The notes beneath the pieces were generated by a model. The model searched no databases. It worked only from the letters and a program-made list of their open reading frames with translations, and was not told the origin of the DNA. The position numbers and the translations under genes were made by a program. Source: Castor canadensis (taxonomy: Eukaryota > Chordata > Mammalia > Rodentia > Castoridae). Taken from it: a stretch of DNA of 64,000 nt. The DNA is taken from contig NC_133390.1 in assembly GCF_047511655.1 (NCBI RefSeq), positions 96,603,583 to 96,667,582 on the forward strand, given 5' to 3'. Of the stretch, positions 23,930 through 36,009 are shown piece after piece; the stretch's first letter is position 1, and each line of letters begins with the position of its first letter.

Positions 23930-24940
23930 GAAGGTCCCATGAAGAGGGGACAGGGACATTGTAGCTCCCTACAAAGAAGCCCAGAAGAGAATCTTCTTTC
24001 CTGAAGAAAGAAGCCAGGTTGAAAAACCCATAGAAACTTAGGAGAAGCATTTGTGAATTTACAAATTTTACAAATACTGTTAAACACTAGCTTAGTACTC
24101 AGATGCTAAGTTACTGAGATAAACAGAAAAGGTCCCTACTCTCCAATATCTAACCCAGACTAGTAGCCACCATGACTTGGTTTTGCTCTTTTTGTGACAA
24201 CACAAAAAAGAAACAATTTGGGCAAGAGAAGAGATTTAATAATTGAGAAAACTAGGCTAGCCCCAGACTTCCTTCCCTGCACTGGGGTACATATCACCAG
24301 CTTAAGAAAAACTCCTACCACTGTTAGATTCGCTCCATATTTGCCTCTGTCACTTGCCAGATAAGTGGCTGTGGTCTCCAGAACCTGGCATAAGTAGCAC
24401 TGCCCAATGGAATGAGTTATGGGAACCTCCCACCCTCTCTGGCACCACCCCCATTCTCTGGCTTAGACATTTCAGAATTGCCCTAGGGCCAGGGCCTGCC
24501 TAGAGGCATCCACCCATGTCCACTCCCTTCCTGTACCAATGCTACTGCATGGGACTCCTGTGAGTCCCCTCCAACATCCTCTCCTTCCATCTCCTCCTAC
24601 GCACATACCCACATCAAGTGCCAGGAACTCAAGAGCACTAGACATCAGTGCCTGTTAGGAGAGCAGGCCTGTGGGAGAGTACTCCTTATAATAAGATTAA
24701 TTTTATTATACTGTCACAAGTTTCTTGAAAAAAAAGGGGGGACAAGGAACAAAGTGGTTCAAAGGATAGTGGTGTGAAGAGAATGACAGGAAAATGTCCC
24801 CCAAAGTGGTTACACTTGAATTGCTTCTTCCTTCCTCCCTCCAGTAAACTTCCTGGTCTTTTTTTATCATTCCTTTGCTACCTGGCAGCCCTGTGCTAAT
24901 GACAGAGGGCCTGGAGAAAGGGAAAGATAACTTAGTCTTA
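23930..24940. other. No feature recognised
   Basis: Moderately GC-rich, unique-looking. Confidence 0.45.
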
Positions 24941-24944
24941 TCTC

Positions 24945-25060
24945 ATTTGCAGACTATTAGAATTCTTACTTTGTAGAAGAGAAACATAGGATCAGATAAA
25001 TTTACTGGCCCACCCAAGATCACATAGGTAGCTCAAAGATCTCATGCTGAGACATGCTAC
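24945..25060 (-). mobile_element. MIR relic, antisense
   Basis: GTAGAAGAGAAACATAGGAT and CCACCCAAGATCACATAGGT follow the MIR core in reverse. Confidence 0.6.
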
Positions 25061-25064
25061 AAAT

Positions 25065-26285
25065 CTCAAATGGTCTTACAAGGCTCCTTGATTGTTTTCT
25101 ACTCTCAAAGCTCTTTTACTCTACCATAGAGGACAATTTCTGAGAAGGGGAGAGAAGGGAGCTGCAGCCAGTGGAGCAGGGCATGAGTCAGTTCCATCTT
25201 CTGACAGCAGAGAGCCTCTGGCCAGCATAGGGTCCAGCCTGGGATCTGTACTCTGCTTAGTTGGGAACACATGGCATTTCCTCAGAAGGCCTGATGGCCT
25301 CACTTTTATACCACTTCTGCTTGTATCTTTTAAAGGATACTGTATTAAGGTGTAATGTGCTTCCTTAAAATTAGTGTGAAGGTGCCCCTTGCAGAAGCTG
25401 TGGTCAGGAAGGGTCACTGTGCTTCCTGTTCCCCATACACATTCCTTTCTGAGCTTGTCTCAACTTACTTCATGCAAAGGAGAAGGATGTCCCCATGTCA
25501 TCCAGAGCAGAGCAGCTATTAAGGACAGTGAGGGAACGGAGCCTTTCACTAACTCTATTTGTTGTGACCCCAAGAGCTGATACAGGACTGTCTTCATCTC
25601 TGTCACACCCCACCCCCATACATCACAATAAAGCACATCTTACTGAAAACAGAGTGCTTGATGTGCAACTGCAGCCACCCGACTGCACTATTCCCATCAG
25701 AGGCTGTACAAACCACTCTACAGAAAATCTGTGCCACCTCTACCCTCAATGCCAAGCTTTGTTTCCTTTAAGAAGGCCTTTCTTCTTTTCTTCTTGGTTG
25801 AAGTGCTAGCTGGTGGTATCTTCAGGTGTTTCCAATTATTATTTCCACTTAAAAATAAATTCCCATTCATCTCCTCACCCATTTGACCAAGATTATTGGT
25901 AGGGAGACCATACATCCTAGCTTACCTAGAATGGTCCTGTTTTACACCAACTGTTCCAGCATAGTGTTAATAATAGCATCTTTTTCATTATCACACATAA
26001 AAAAACTAAGTTCAGGAAATAAATTTTATGGTCACTTGGTGAATTAGTCACTGATGAGTGACCTCTGAGAGACGGTTAAATAAAGTTACTTGTAGCTTGT
26101 CCCTACCATGAAAGTGGACCACAACAAGAATAAATAGCTGTATTCTGATGCAGTGACTAAGGAAGTAGGCTGGGTAGTAGTAGGGAAGTGATGGGTCCAT
26201 GTCTTTCTTCATTTTTTTTCTCCTTTTGGAACTACCATAAAGTGAATATTTGTTTACTCCATGTTCTATAGGTCTCATAGGCTTT
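25065..26285. other. No gene recognised
   Basis: Several short overlapping frames (25092-25809), none recognisable. Confidence 0.45.
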
Positions 26286-26289
26286 CTTC

Positions 26290-26490
26290 ATTCTTTTTCA
26301 TCTTTTCTTCAGTTTTTCTGTGAATGCCTTCAAGTTCAGAAATTCTTTCCTATGCTTGACCAATCTGTTGTGCCTCTCAGTTGTATTTTATATTTCATTC
26401 ATTGAATTTTTCAGCTGCAAGATTTCTGTTTGGATACTTTTTTATGGTAAATGACTCAACTGAATTTTTCATTCTGATCATGAATTGTTT
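26290..26490 (-). mobile_element. L1 ORF1-region fragment, antisense
   Basis: T-rich text with TTCAAGTTCAGAAATTCTTT and TTTTTCAGCTGCAAGATTTC resembles the reversed ORF1 coiled-coil region also seen at 5400-5700. Confidence 0.5.
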
Positions 26491-26684
26491 TTCTGATTTG
26501 TTGAATTGTTTGCCTATATTCAAAGTAGTTTTATTTATAATTTCCTCAAATTGAAAATAATGCATTGGCCATCAGTAGGATAATAGTTTGCAAATTACTA
26601 CTCACTAATAAAAGAGAACAAACTACTAATATATGCCAAACATGTATAAATCTTAAAAACATTATATTAAGACAAAAAAGCTAG

Positions 26685-26810
26685 GACTGGTGGAGTGGCT
26701 CAAGTGGTAGAGCGGCCAGCCTAACAATCATGAGGCCCTGAGTTCAACCCCAGTATGAAAGAAAGAAAGAAAGAAAGGAAGGAAGGAAGAAAGGAAGAAA
26801 GAAAAGTGCT
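26685..26810 (+). mobile_element. ID-like SINE with expanded GAAA/GGAA tail
   Basis: GACTGGTGGAGTGGCTCAAG to GAGTTCAACCCCAGTATG, then about 50 bases of GAAA and GGAA repeats, its expanded A-rich tail. Confidence 0.9.
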
Positions 26811-27000
26811 AGAAAGTGATTGCCTTGAGAAGGCTACTGGAAAGGTACATAAGGGAACTTTCTGGAGCAATGGAAATATTGTTTATCTTCTTTTGATTAG
26901 TAGTTACACAGATGTATACAAATATTCAAAACTTACCTAACTGACCACCTAGATCTGTGCCTTTATTTTAGTCTTATTGACACTACACACAGATACAAAG

Positions 27001-27002
<2 letters not shown>

Positions 27003-27076
<74 letters not shown>
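27003..27076 (+). repeat. (TC)n-(CA)n compound microsatellite
   Basis: About 38 bases of TC/CT repeats followed by about 35 bases of CA repeats. Confidence 0.95.
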
Positions 27077-27079
<3 letters not shown>

Positions 27080-27299
27080 TACCTTGGCCAAAACAAGCTA
27101 ATCATAAGAAGAGTACATACTGCAGTACTTAATTTATATAAAGTTCTAAACCAGAATTTAATTTGTGATAATAGAATTTAAAAATTGTTGCCATGGATGT
27201 AGGGTAGAGAGTGACTAAAGGAAAGATAACCTTCCAGGGCTATCATGATGGTATACATCTTGATACGAGTGATGATTACAAGATTTTATATGTCAGACT

Positions 27300-27755
27300 T
27301 ATCAACCCATATGTGTCAACTTGGCTGGGCCATGATGTCCACTTATTTGGTCACATGTTATTATGAATGCATCTGGGAGCGTGTTTCCAATGAAATTAGC
27401 ATCTAAATTGGTGGACTTTGAGTAAAGTAGATTATCCTCCACCATCTGGATGGGCCTCATCCAAGCAGCTGATACTCTTAATAGAACAAAGACCAAGCCC
27501 CACCACTTCAGGCAAGAACAAAGACTGACCCTCCACCCCATTCCAGTAGATGACCTTCAGACTTGAGCTACAATATCAGCTCTTCCCTGGATCTCCAGCC
27601 TGCTGGCCTAACCTATGAACTTCAGACTTGCCTGCCTGCACCATCAGAAGAGCCAATTCCTTAAAAATCAACACCTCTTCGTCCCTCTAATATACACACA
27701 TACGTTTTGCACATATGCATACTTACACACACATTCTATTGGTTCTGTTTTGCTA
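27300..27755 (+). mobile_element. Old mammalian LTR-like repeat
   Basis: TGTGTCAACTTGGCTGGGCC, TTGGTGGACTTTGAGTAAAG, GAGCCAATTCCTTAAAAATC and the end TATTGGTTCTGTTT are hallmarks of a widely spread mammalian repeat. I cannot name the family with certainty. Confidence 0.6.
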
Positions 27756-27756
27756 T

Positions 27757-28060
27757 AGTTTGGATCTAGAATGTCCCCCAAAGGCCCATGTGTTAAAGGA
27801 TTGGTCCCCTGCCCATGGTACCACTGGGAGATGGAGGTACCACTAGGGCCTAGTGGGAGTTTTGGGTCATTGGGGACATGCTCTGAAAGGGGATTGTGGG
27901 ACCCTGGTATCTTCCTCCCCCTCTTTCACATCCTGGCCATGAAGTGTATGTCCTTCCTTCACCACACACTTCTGTCATGATGTCCTTCCTCATTGTAGCC
28001 CAAAAGCAATAGGGCCAATCGTGAACTTAACATCCAAAATTGTGACCAATTTTATATGTG
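27757..28060 (+). mobile_element. MaLR-type LTR, sense
   Basis: It starts TGCTATAGTTTGGATCTAGA, with ATGTCCCCCAAAGGCCCATG, AGGGCCTAGTGGGAG, then CCCAAAAGCAATAGGGCCAA: MaLR layout. The 3' end is missing. Confidence 0.7.
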
Positions 28061-28064
28061 GATT

Positions 28065-29695
28065 TTCTGAGGTGTTCAATAGAATACCAGAAAACTAATT
28101 AACATGTTTCTGTCCAGAACTTTAACACAATTCTTATTCTGAAAACTTTCACATTTCAGTATGTGTTAATTTGATTATAAAAGAGAAAAAGAAGTAGGGA
28201 AGACTGGGACCATGCCAGAAGAAGCATATCATTCTGACTTTCAGATATGAACAAGAAAGTGTATACTCCAATTTTTTCTGGTGTCAATTGTACTACTTTG
28301 AGGTGAGCAGCCTGAAGGTAAGGTTAATCTGTGGAACAAGAGTGTTAGAAGACAAGAATCTGAGCCTGGATGAAACTGGGTTTCCGGGATAAAACAAGTC
28401 CTATGTCCAGATCTACCAATTTATGAGCTATTAACTTCCCTTGCTAGTTGAAGTGAGCATTTAAACTTTGTGTTTTTTAGCCTGCATGTAACTTCCTTTC
28501 TATATGAGATTTCCCACCTTATAAGACACGGCCCACTTCTCAACAGAGAAGCAAAAAAAAAAAAAAAAAAGTCAGATACTCACTTTCTATTTCTCTAGAA
28601 CCTAGGGTGTGACATGATCTAGGCTCTGCCTAGAAAAAAAAAACACACATGTGAAAGAGAAGCTAGTGATGAATGATGAAGGTTTATGAATCATGAAATA
28701 GAAACAGACACCAGATTCTGCTCTGAAGGTTTTGGTTCATTTCCAGAAACAGCAGTATGACTGGTTCTAGTAAGAACATCTAATGTCTAGGTTAGGAAGT
28801 AGCTGTGGTGCAGTTGTGACATATGTATCCTGTGGTACCAGTTATTGCTACCAGAATCACGATGTGGATAGATTTTGGTGCTGTACCTAGGCTTGACAGC
28901 TCTGTTTCCAGCAACTTCAGTCCTTACCAAGAATTGACTCCTTTTGATAAACTGCTTTTTTTTTTGTTCCCATTTATCTGAGTTTGGCCTCAGTTGCTCA
29001 ACACTGAAACACCAATTGAAGTTTTGTTGAAACCATCTTAAGTTGTCTGTTAACTGTAGGTCAAAGTATTATATGCAGTATATAGACCCAGTATGTGGGT
29101 CTCTAATTTACCTATTTCCACAATAATGGTGAGAAGCCAATAACTCAGGAGATTAAAAGAACCATTATTTGTTCTTGTGATCTTTGGGTTGCTTGAGAAT
29201 GAGTTAATCTAGGCTGTGTCTGGTTGACCTGGGCTCCAAAATGTAGCTTGGGTTAAGCTCAGTTCTACCTATCTCTCACCCTCCTTAGAATACCCAGGTT
29301 GTGTTCTCATAGAAATTAAGATTTGGCAAGATCAAGTACACAATTTTAATTCAATTCTTCCCATGTTAGGTCCACTGATATCTCAATGGACAAATCACAT
29401 GACCAAGTTCATCAGCAAAGTGGAGAAATATATCCTGAGAAATATACTATGAGATGAACTGCAAAACCACATGACAAAGAGTATAAGTAGAGAGAGGGGT
29501 AAAGAATTGGGAGAAATAATAAAATATACACATCAACTTATACTCCATCCCTATGCCACCATCTAAACAAAGTATTATTTATGGCTGATGATGATATAAT
29601 TGTTTTTATAACTTTTGAAGCCTTGTCAGAAGAGGTCTTGGACACAATATCTTCAGGTAAAGAAATGGATCTCTATTTCCTTTGCATGATTAGGC
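28065..29695. other. No gene recognised
   Basis: An A-run at 28553-28570 is the only marked feature; the remainder looks unique. Confidence 0.45.
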
Positions 29696-29699
29696 AAGA

Positions 29700-29880
29700 G
29701 TAGAATCATAAAATAATTGGACTGTTAGGCATCTTAAAGACACCACCCACGATGAGCCCTGTTGTTTGATTGATAAGGGAACTAAGGCAATGAAAGGTCA
29801 ATGACTTAGTGAAGGTTGCACAGCTGCAAATGGCAGAACAACTAGGACTTTCATATGCTTGCCTCTGAATCTTACCTATT
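29700..29880 (-). mobile_element. MIR-like relic, antisense
   Basis: GATAAGGGAACTAAGGCAAT, GAAGGTTGCACAGCTGCAAA and ACTAGGACTTTC fit the MIR/L2-age pattern. Confidence 0.5.
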
Positions 29881-29884
29881 TTAC

Positions 29885-30660
29885 CCACATCTTATTGGGG
29901 CCAAAAGCTTTTTGTATTCCTCAAATCATTTACTCCTTTTTCCTGTCATACTAGATATAAAATTGGATATATTTGGCTATGTGTGCCCATTCATCCACAT
30001 TCTACCACTGTAATGGCTACTAATTCAGGCTACAAATCTCATAGATTTTGGGAAAACTGAATTTCCAGAATGAAAATGGTGAACTTTTGCAGATGAGTCC
30101 TCTTAATCATTGGTCCTTTATTCACAAATGCTTTGGAAATTATAGCTCTGATTATTAAATCCTTACATAGAAAGAAAATTTTTAAAAAATCTTTTCAAAT
30201 CTTCCCAGGGCACTAGTGATAGCAACAGCTTCTGCTTCTCTCCTCTGTTTAAAGGTAAACAAGACTGACCCATAGCAAAATAAAGGGCTGGAAATACAGA
30301 GCTTTCACAGAAATCCCCAGCCCTGCATTCCTGGAAACATTTTACTGCATCTCTCTTTGAGGACTAAAAACTCTTTCCTTTGTCTCCTTTGCTTCCTGGT
30401 CTGATCAGGAAAAACAATCTGACCCCAGTCCTGTACTCTGATTAATTAAAGTTATTTCAACATTTACATTTGAAATAGCATCTGAGTCACAGAATGAAAG
30501 ATTTGTCATTTACTTAAGGGATTTCAGGCACTTAGGAAGCAATTAAGAGATTTCTTTCTAGGCTTTGGAAGGAGGACTTAAAAACCCCACATTTGTGACC
30601 ATTCTGCAGGTGACACTGCTGCATGCCAGGGAAAGAGCCAGAAGGTTCTGGAGATTTTAA
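29885..30660. other. No feature recognised
   Basis: Unique-looking DNA. Confidence 0.45.
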
Positions 30661-30664
30661 GTGC

Positions 30665-30790
30665 TCATTCATCCAATCAACATATATAGCATGCACACTG
30701 TGCCAGGCTTTGTGCTAGGAACTGGCCCCAAAACGTGGCAAAGTCACCACTCTCATGCAACTTACATTCGTATAAATGGGGTAGTTATTT
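30665..30790 (-). mobile_element. L2/MIR3-like relic, antisense
   Basis: ATTCATCCAATCAACATATA and CACACTGTGCCAGGCTTTGT, then GCTAGGAACTGG. Confidence 0.6.
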
Positions 30791-31039
30791 ATAAACTACC
30801 TATACATTTATAAATAAATATTTAAATAAATAAGTACTGAAAATTTCCTATACTATTTCCTCTAAATTGACTTACAGTGTTAACCTCAGCTCTCCTCTGC
30901 TTCTGCACTACATACAGGCTGACAGGTGAATTCTCCTGGCTTTAAAAGTTACAGAAGAGCTAAAAAATTAAAGTAGATCATAAGCCTGAAGGAATTTTGC
31001 AATCAGGTGGCTTCAAAATATTCTTTTTGTTTGTTTGGT

Positions 31040-31165
31040 TTTGTTTTTTAAGATTGGTCTTTCTCTGTGGCCCAGGCTAACCTGGAACTCTCAACCTGAG
31101 CTCCTCCTTCCTCAGCCACCTGAGTGCTAAGATTATAGGTGTGACTCATCACATCCAGAAAAATA
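31040..31165 (-). mobile_element. B1-like SINE, antisense
   Basis: GGTCTTTCTCTGTGGCCCAG, CTGAGTGCTAAGATTATAGG. Confidence 0.85.
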
Positions 31166-31169
31166 TATT

Positions 31170-31980
31170 TTTTAAAGTTCTTATTCTAAAGAAACTGAAG
31201 TGCTGACTTAGATCTATGTTAGGCATTGTTCTATTAAAACAAAAATGATTAAAGTATATGTATATATATAAATATATATATATATATTATGACTCAGATT
31301 TTAATCACCTTTCTTGACTAACCAATTACTGGTTCTAATTAAATTAGAAGTGAGGCTTTCCTATAGTTCTCTAGGAAGTTACCTACCAGACCATAAGGGT
31401 TCTGGCCTGGGGTGATAACAGGGTTGGGGCTGAGGAAGCCAGAGGCCTGTGACACACACAGGCATTGCATGAGATTGTGGTACAGATAGGCCTTGTGGAC
31501 CTTGTTTGGGCTTGATATTTTATTTGAGGTTGAGAGGAAGGTTTTTGGAGATTTTTAAGGAGAGAACGTCATGATCTTATTCACATCCAGTTCAGGGTTC
31601 TTCAGGTTTCCCCAAACACGGAAGAACAGGAGTCTTCCTTCCCAGGCCGGTGACTGGGGTTAGCCTGAGGGCCATGAGGGTCAGGACAGTGTCAGTCTTG
31701 AACCCCCCATTCATAAAGGACCTCAAACAGAACTTGCAATGTCATTTCCATATAAATCTAGATAACAGTCCTTCAATTTTCTTTCCTCTTATATATGCTA
31801 AGTTATATAATTATTATTTAATATGCACTCCCATTTGTGAAACTCTTTTTAGCCTTAAACGTAAACATAGTTGGTTCACTTACAGCTGGAAAGGCAGGGT
31901 GGGAAGTGAGGTTCACTGGTGACCATGGGGCCACCTGACTGAACTCAGGGCAATATGGGGACTCACTCAAAACCAATGTC
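31170..31980. other. No gene; (TA)n at about 31255-31289
   Basis: A short TA microsatellite, then unique-looking sequence. Confidence 0.5.
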
Positions 31981-31984
31981 CAAA

Positions 31985-32320
31985 ATTTAGATCCTGCTGT
32001 ACTTTGAAATGCAACCCCAAAGATTCTCATGTTAAAGACTGTGGGCACGATTGGAGGTGGTAGACCCTTCAGGAGGTGGAACTTAGTGGAAGGAAGTAGG
32101 TCATTGGAGGTGTGCCCCTGAAGAGATATTGAGAACATTGACCCCTCCCCAACCTTTCTCTGCCTCCTGACTGGCATAAGGTGAGCCTTCTCTTCTGCCC
32201 TGTGCTCCCACCATGGTGGTCTGCCTTGTTACAGGTCCAAAGGCAATGGGGCCAAGCAGCTATAACCTGAAGCCTCTGAAACTGTGAGCCAAAATAAACC
32301 CTTTCTCTTTTTGTTTTTCT
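31985..32320 (+). mobile_element. MaLR-type LTR, sense
   Basis: AACCCCAAAGATTCTCATGT, GGCAATGGGGCCAAGC and AAACTGTGAGCCAAAATAAA (poly(A) signal near the end) give MaLR order. A trimeric SINE is inserted at its 3' end. Confidence 0.7.
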
Positions 32321-32324
32321 TCTT

Positions 32325-32640
32325 TTTGGTGTTAAGTGGGAGTTAAACTCAGGGCTCTGCATTTGTGCTCTACTGCTTATGCCACATTCCCAGCCCTTTT
32401 CGCTTTCATTATTTTAATAGTAGAGACTCGCCTTTATGCTCTGTCTGTTCTGGACCTTGATCTTCCTACTTACACTTTCCTTATAGCTGGGATGACAGGT
32501 GTGTACCACCACACTGAGCTTATTGGTTGAGATTGAGCCTCACTACTTTTTCGGACTGGCCTCAAACCTGGATCTTCCCAATCTCCATCCTCCCAAGGAT
32601 TGAAGGCATGAGCCACCACACCTGGCTACCTTTCTTCCTT
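32325..32640 (-). mobile_element. Trimeric composite SINE (7SL-7SL-ID), antisense
   Basis: Reversed ID (GGGAGTTAAACTCAGGGCTC), then reversed 7SL units ending GTGTACCACCACACTGAGC and GAGCCACCACACCTGGCTA. Same architecture as at 4157, 35400 and 38950. Confidence 0.85.
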
Positions 32641-33061
32641 ATAAGATGTTTACCTCAGGCATGTTGTCATAGTGATGGGAGTAACTAACACAGGCTCCAA
32701 AGAATTTCTTGGAATATTAGCTGAAAATGCAGATTCCCATTCCTGCTACCAGAAACTCTGCTTTAATGGGTCTAGAATTGGTCACAAAATGATAAACAAA
32801 ATATAGAGACTATATATAGCTTGGTTAGCATATGGTCCCTACTAGCTGAGCACTATGGGGCTGAGACCTCAATCTAGGGTAATTACGATGTGATTCTGGA
32901 CAGGGAAAGGACGAGGGAACTTTCTGGCTTCCCTAGTCTGTAACAGAGAGATAGTTGCACTGAACGTGGTGGGATCAATATTTTTGAAAACATCAGTGGA
33001 TTTTTCTCCTTTGCCTTTGTTAATATGTTGACTACTTCCTACCTCTCCATCCTTCCCCAAG

Positions 33062-33425
33062 GGCATATTGGTAAACTGAAAAGCACAGAGAGATAGACAA
33101 AGAGTTGTTTCACTGTCAGCATGAGTTTATTTAAGAAAAGACCTGTGGATGAGTCTCCAGCAAGAGAGGTAGAGTCCACTGCCACTTATAGACTGGGGGT
33201 TTTATGGAAAGGAAGGACCTGGTAAGGGGTGGGGGAATGTTTTCATTGTGGCTTTTCCATTGTCTGTTGCTAAGGGTAGTCAAGGAACTGGGTCTTGTGT
33301 TCTGGCACAAGTGTTAGGAAAGAGGAGTTTCCCTTGGGGAGTCCATCTCTACTGGAGTCAAACAAGTTTATGGGCAAACAGAATTTAAAGTGGCATAAAT
33401 GATGTCAAATTGAGACCTAACACAT
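33062..33425 (-). mobile_element. LTR, minus strand
   Basis: On the minus strand CCATAAAACC (TATA-like, about 33200) is followed by AATAAA (plus-strand TTTATT at about 33127) and a U5-like end near 33062. The right end AATTGAGACCTAACA suits an LTR start region. Family not known. Confidence 0.45.
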
Positions 33426-33532
33426 ATTATATTAGTGTGGGTGTGTAGTGGGAGAGAGATTAGAACTTGTTTCAAATGTTTGCAAAGAGAAAGAAGGAAT
33501 TGGTATTTAGATTCTACATTGAAAATAGGGTT

Positions 33533-33735
33533 GTGCCAGGCACCAGTGTCTCACGCCTGTAATCCTAGCTACTCAGGAGACATAGATCAGAAGGATCCTG
33601 GTTCCAAGCCAACCCAGGCAAATAGTTCTGCGAGACCCTATCTTGAAAAACCCTTCACAAAAATAGGGCTGGTGGAGTGGCTCAAGGTGAAGGCCCTGAG
33701 TTCAAACCCTAGTACCCACCCCTTCCCAAAAAAAG
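33533..33735 (+). mobile_element. Dimeric SINE: 7SL-like unit plus deleted ID unit
   Basis: GCCAGGCACCAGTGTCTCAC, GCCTGTAATCCTAGCTACTC, a linker, then GGCTGGTGGAGTGGCTCAAG joined to GTGAAGGCCCTGAG. It shares the same internal ID deletion as the copy at 7862. Confidence 0.9.
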
Positions 33736-34164
33736 GAAATAGAGTTGTGGTTGTACAGAAGTTTCGTTGCTACAAGAGAGTACTGCTACTTTCTATTATC
33801 CACTCCCACACTCATCCTTTTCCTCCACCTCACAGTCATATAAGGAAAGCCATATATGGAAGTTTCAAGTCATAGAAATTTTCTTATAATTTAGAAATAA
33901 CCCATCTGCTGATGGCAGCCAGGCCTTGAAGCTGGATCTCTGGTTGAACGAGAAGGTGTCAGGAAAATGAAAGACAATCCCACTCTTCTTTGGCTGAGGG
34001 AATTGTAAAAAGGAGAGAACGAAAGAGAGGAGATAAAGTGGGGTTGAGTAGAGAAAAGGGGTTCATGGGATAGAGAAGGATCTGTAATTGGTCCTTGTGG
34101 TTTGGATGTGAAATGTCCCCCACGGCTCATGTGTTGAAACATTGGTCCTCAGCTGGAGAAATTA

Positions 34165-34262
34165 TTATTATTATTATTTGGGGGTGGGAGGTACTGCAAC
34201 TTGAACTTAGGGCTTTAGGCTTGCTAGGTAGGCTCTCTGCCACCATAGCCACAACTGTAGCC
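34165..34262 (-). mobile_element. ID-like SINE, antisense
   Basis: GGAGGTACTGCAACTTGAAC to CCACCATAGCCACAACTGTA. Confidence 0.75.
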
Positions 34263-34284
34263 CACAAACATACATTTAGATACC

Positions 34285-34400
34285 AATCTCTTTCTTTTTT
34301 CTTTCTTTCTTTCTCTCTCTCTCTTCCTTCCTTCCTTCCTTTCTTTTTCTATCTTTCTTTTCCTTCCTTCCTTCCTTTCTTTTTCCTTTCTTTCTCTCTC

Positions 34401-34431
<31 letters not shown>

Positions 34432-34494
34432 GTCTCTCTCCCTCTATCCCTCCCTCCCTCCCTTCTTCCGTCCCTTCCTTCCTTTCTTCTTTTT
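34285..34494 (+). repeat. Pyrimidine tract (CTTT, CCTT, CT, CTGT, CCCT)n
   Basis: About 210 bases almost purely C and T on this strand, with a (CTGTCT)n core. It joins the 3' edge of the next reversed ID SINE, so it is best read as that SINE's expanded A-rich tail. Confidence 0.95.
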
Positions 34495-34580
34495 CCTCCT
34501 GATGTTGAGGATTGAACACAGGGCCTTGTACTTACTAGGCAAGTGCTCTACCACTGAACCATATCCAAGTCCCCTGGTGG
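34495..34580 (-). mobile_element. ID-like SINE, antisense
   Basis: TGATGTTGAGGATTGAACAC to ACCACTGAACCATATCCAAG. Confidence 0.85.
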
Positions 34581-35127
34581 CACTAGTGAGAGGTTACTGG
34601 ATCATGAGGGCATTGACTTTATCAACTGATTAACCCATTGATGAATTCATAGCTGAATGAGGAGCATAGAAGGTGGGTCTAGTTGGAGGAAGTAGGTCTC
34701 TGGCGGCATACCTTGCTCCTGGTCCCTCTTGGTCTCTGCTCACCCGCCACCCTGAGATGTGCAACTTTCCTCTGTCACATGCTGCCTATGGGATGTTTTA
34801 CCTTACTATGGGCCCAGAAAAATTGGAACCAAGTGACTATGGGCTGAAATCTCTGAAAACATTAGCCAAAATAAATCTTTCCTCCCTTAAGTTGATTTTC
34901 TCAGAGATTTGGTCACAGTGACAAAAAGCTAGCCCCTCTCCTTCCCAATCACCAACTTGAAACAACCTTTATCTCATGCTGTCTTTGGGCCTTGTGGGCA
35001 TAAAAGAGGGTCAGATACAGACTCAATAGATGTGGGCTGAGCCCAGGCAGCAATACCTTTTAACAGCCTTCCCGTTGATTTTCATGTTTGTTGCAATTGA
35101 GAGTTACTGGACTAAGAATTAAACAAA

Positions 35128-35360
35128 GGCGTCTACTCAGGATCTTGAGTTCGAGGTCAGTCAAGCTTAGCAAGACTTAATAAAGAAAAAGAAAGAAAGA
35201 AAGAGAAAGAAAGAAAGAGAGTGAGGAATGAGGGGGATGGAGGGAGGAAGGAAGGAAGGGAAGGAAGGGAGAGAAAGAGAGAGAGAGAGAAAGAACAAGG
35301 GCTGTGGCTCAAATGGTGAGGCCCTGGGTTCAATCCCTAGTATGATTTAAAAAAACAAAA
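35128..35360 (+). mobile_element. Dimeric SINE with linker expanded into a purine microsatellite
   Basis: A truncated 7SL unit (about 35128-35180) has GAGTTCGAGGTCAG. The A-rich linker has grown to about 115 bases of GAAA, GGAA and GA repeats. The right ID unit, GGGCTGTGGCTCAAATGGTG, lacks its middle as in the other dimers. Confidence 0.8.
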
Positions 35361-35399
35361 AAAGAATTGAATAGAGATCATTCACAGCTTCTTCTTCTT

Positions 35400-35720
35400 C
35401 TTCCCTTTCCTTTTTGGCAGTACTGGTGATAGAACATAGGGCCTCGTGCTTGCTAGGCAAGTGTTCTGCCACTACAGCCAGGCCTTATTCTGTTTTACTT
35501 ATTTAGGTGAGATGTAATGATTTTGCCCAGGCCAGCCTTGAACTGTGATTCTCTTCCCTCTGCTTCCCAATTAACTGGGATTACAAGTATGCACCACCAC
35601 ACATGGCTTTTTTGAGATAGGATTTCAATAACTTTTGCCCATCCTGACTTCAAACCAAGATCCTCCTAGCTCTTCCTTCTGAGTAGCTAGGATTATATGT
35701 AGCCCAACCCTGCTTCTTAA
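35400..35720 (-). mobile_element. Trimeric composite SINE (7SL-7SL-ID), antisense
   Basis: GGCAGTACTGGTGATAGAAC, then a 7SL unit with CACCACCACACATGGC, then another with GAGTAGCTAGGATTATATG. Confidence 0.85.
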
Positions 35721-36009
35721 TATGAAGCCCTTGTGAGAATATACAGGTTAATTATAGACAAAAGGAAAATGTTCATATTTCTCATAGTACCTGAGCACAG
35801 CATATTCATTTGGCACACTAAATAAATGAATAAAAAATACTCTACAAACTGTAAAGAGCTCTTCTTTAAATATTGTTGCTATAGGCAGTTTGCAACCCAG
35901 AGTGGAACAGTAGTTCTCTGGCTAAGACTCCAGGACCTGGGAATAGACAGAGAAATGAAATAGATTAACATTGTAATGCTAAATGTACACAATGTATAAC
36001 AATCAAACT

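Larger units (their letters stand above)
34098..34930 (+). mobile_element. MaLR-type LTR, sense, split by SINEs and a pyrimidine tract
   Basis: The 5' part (34098-34158) has TGTGGTTTGGATGTGAAATG. The 3' part (about 34582-34930) has TACTGGATCATGAGGGC and AGCCAAAATAAATCTTTCC, and ends near TGACAAAAAGCTAG. Two reversed ID SINEs and a 200-base pyrimidine tract lie between. Confidence 0.75.

Noticed and set aside
34095-34502. 135-codon open frame
   Set aside because: It runs through a MaLR end, a reversed SINE and a pyrimidine microsatellite.
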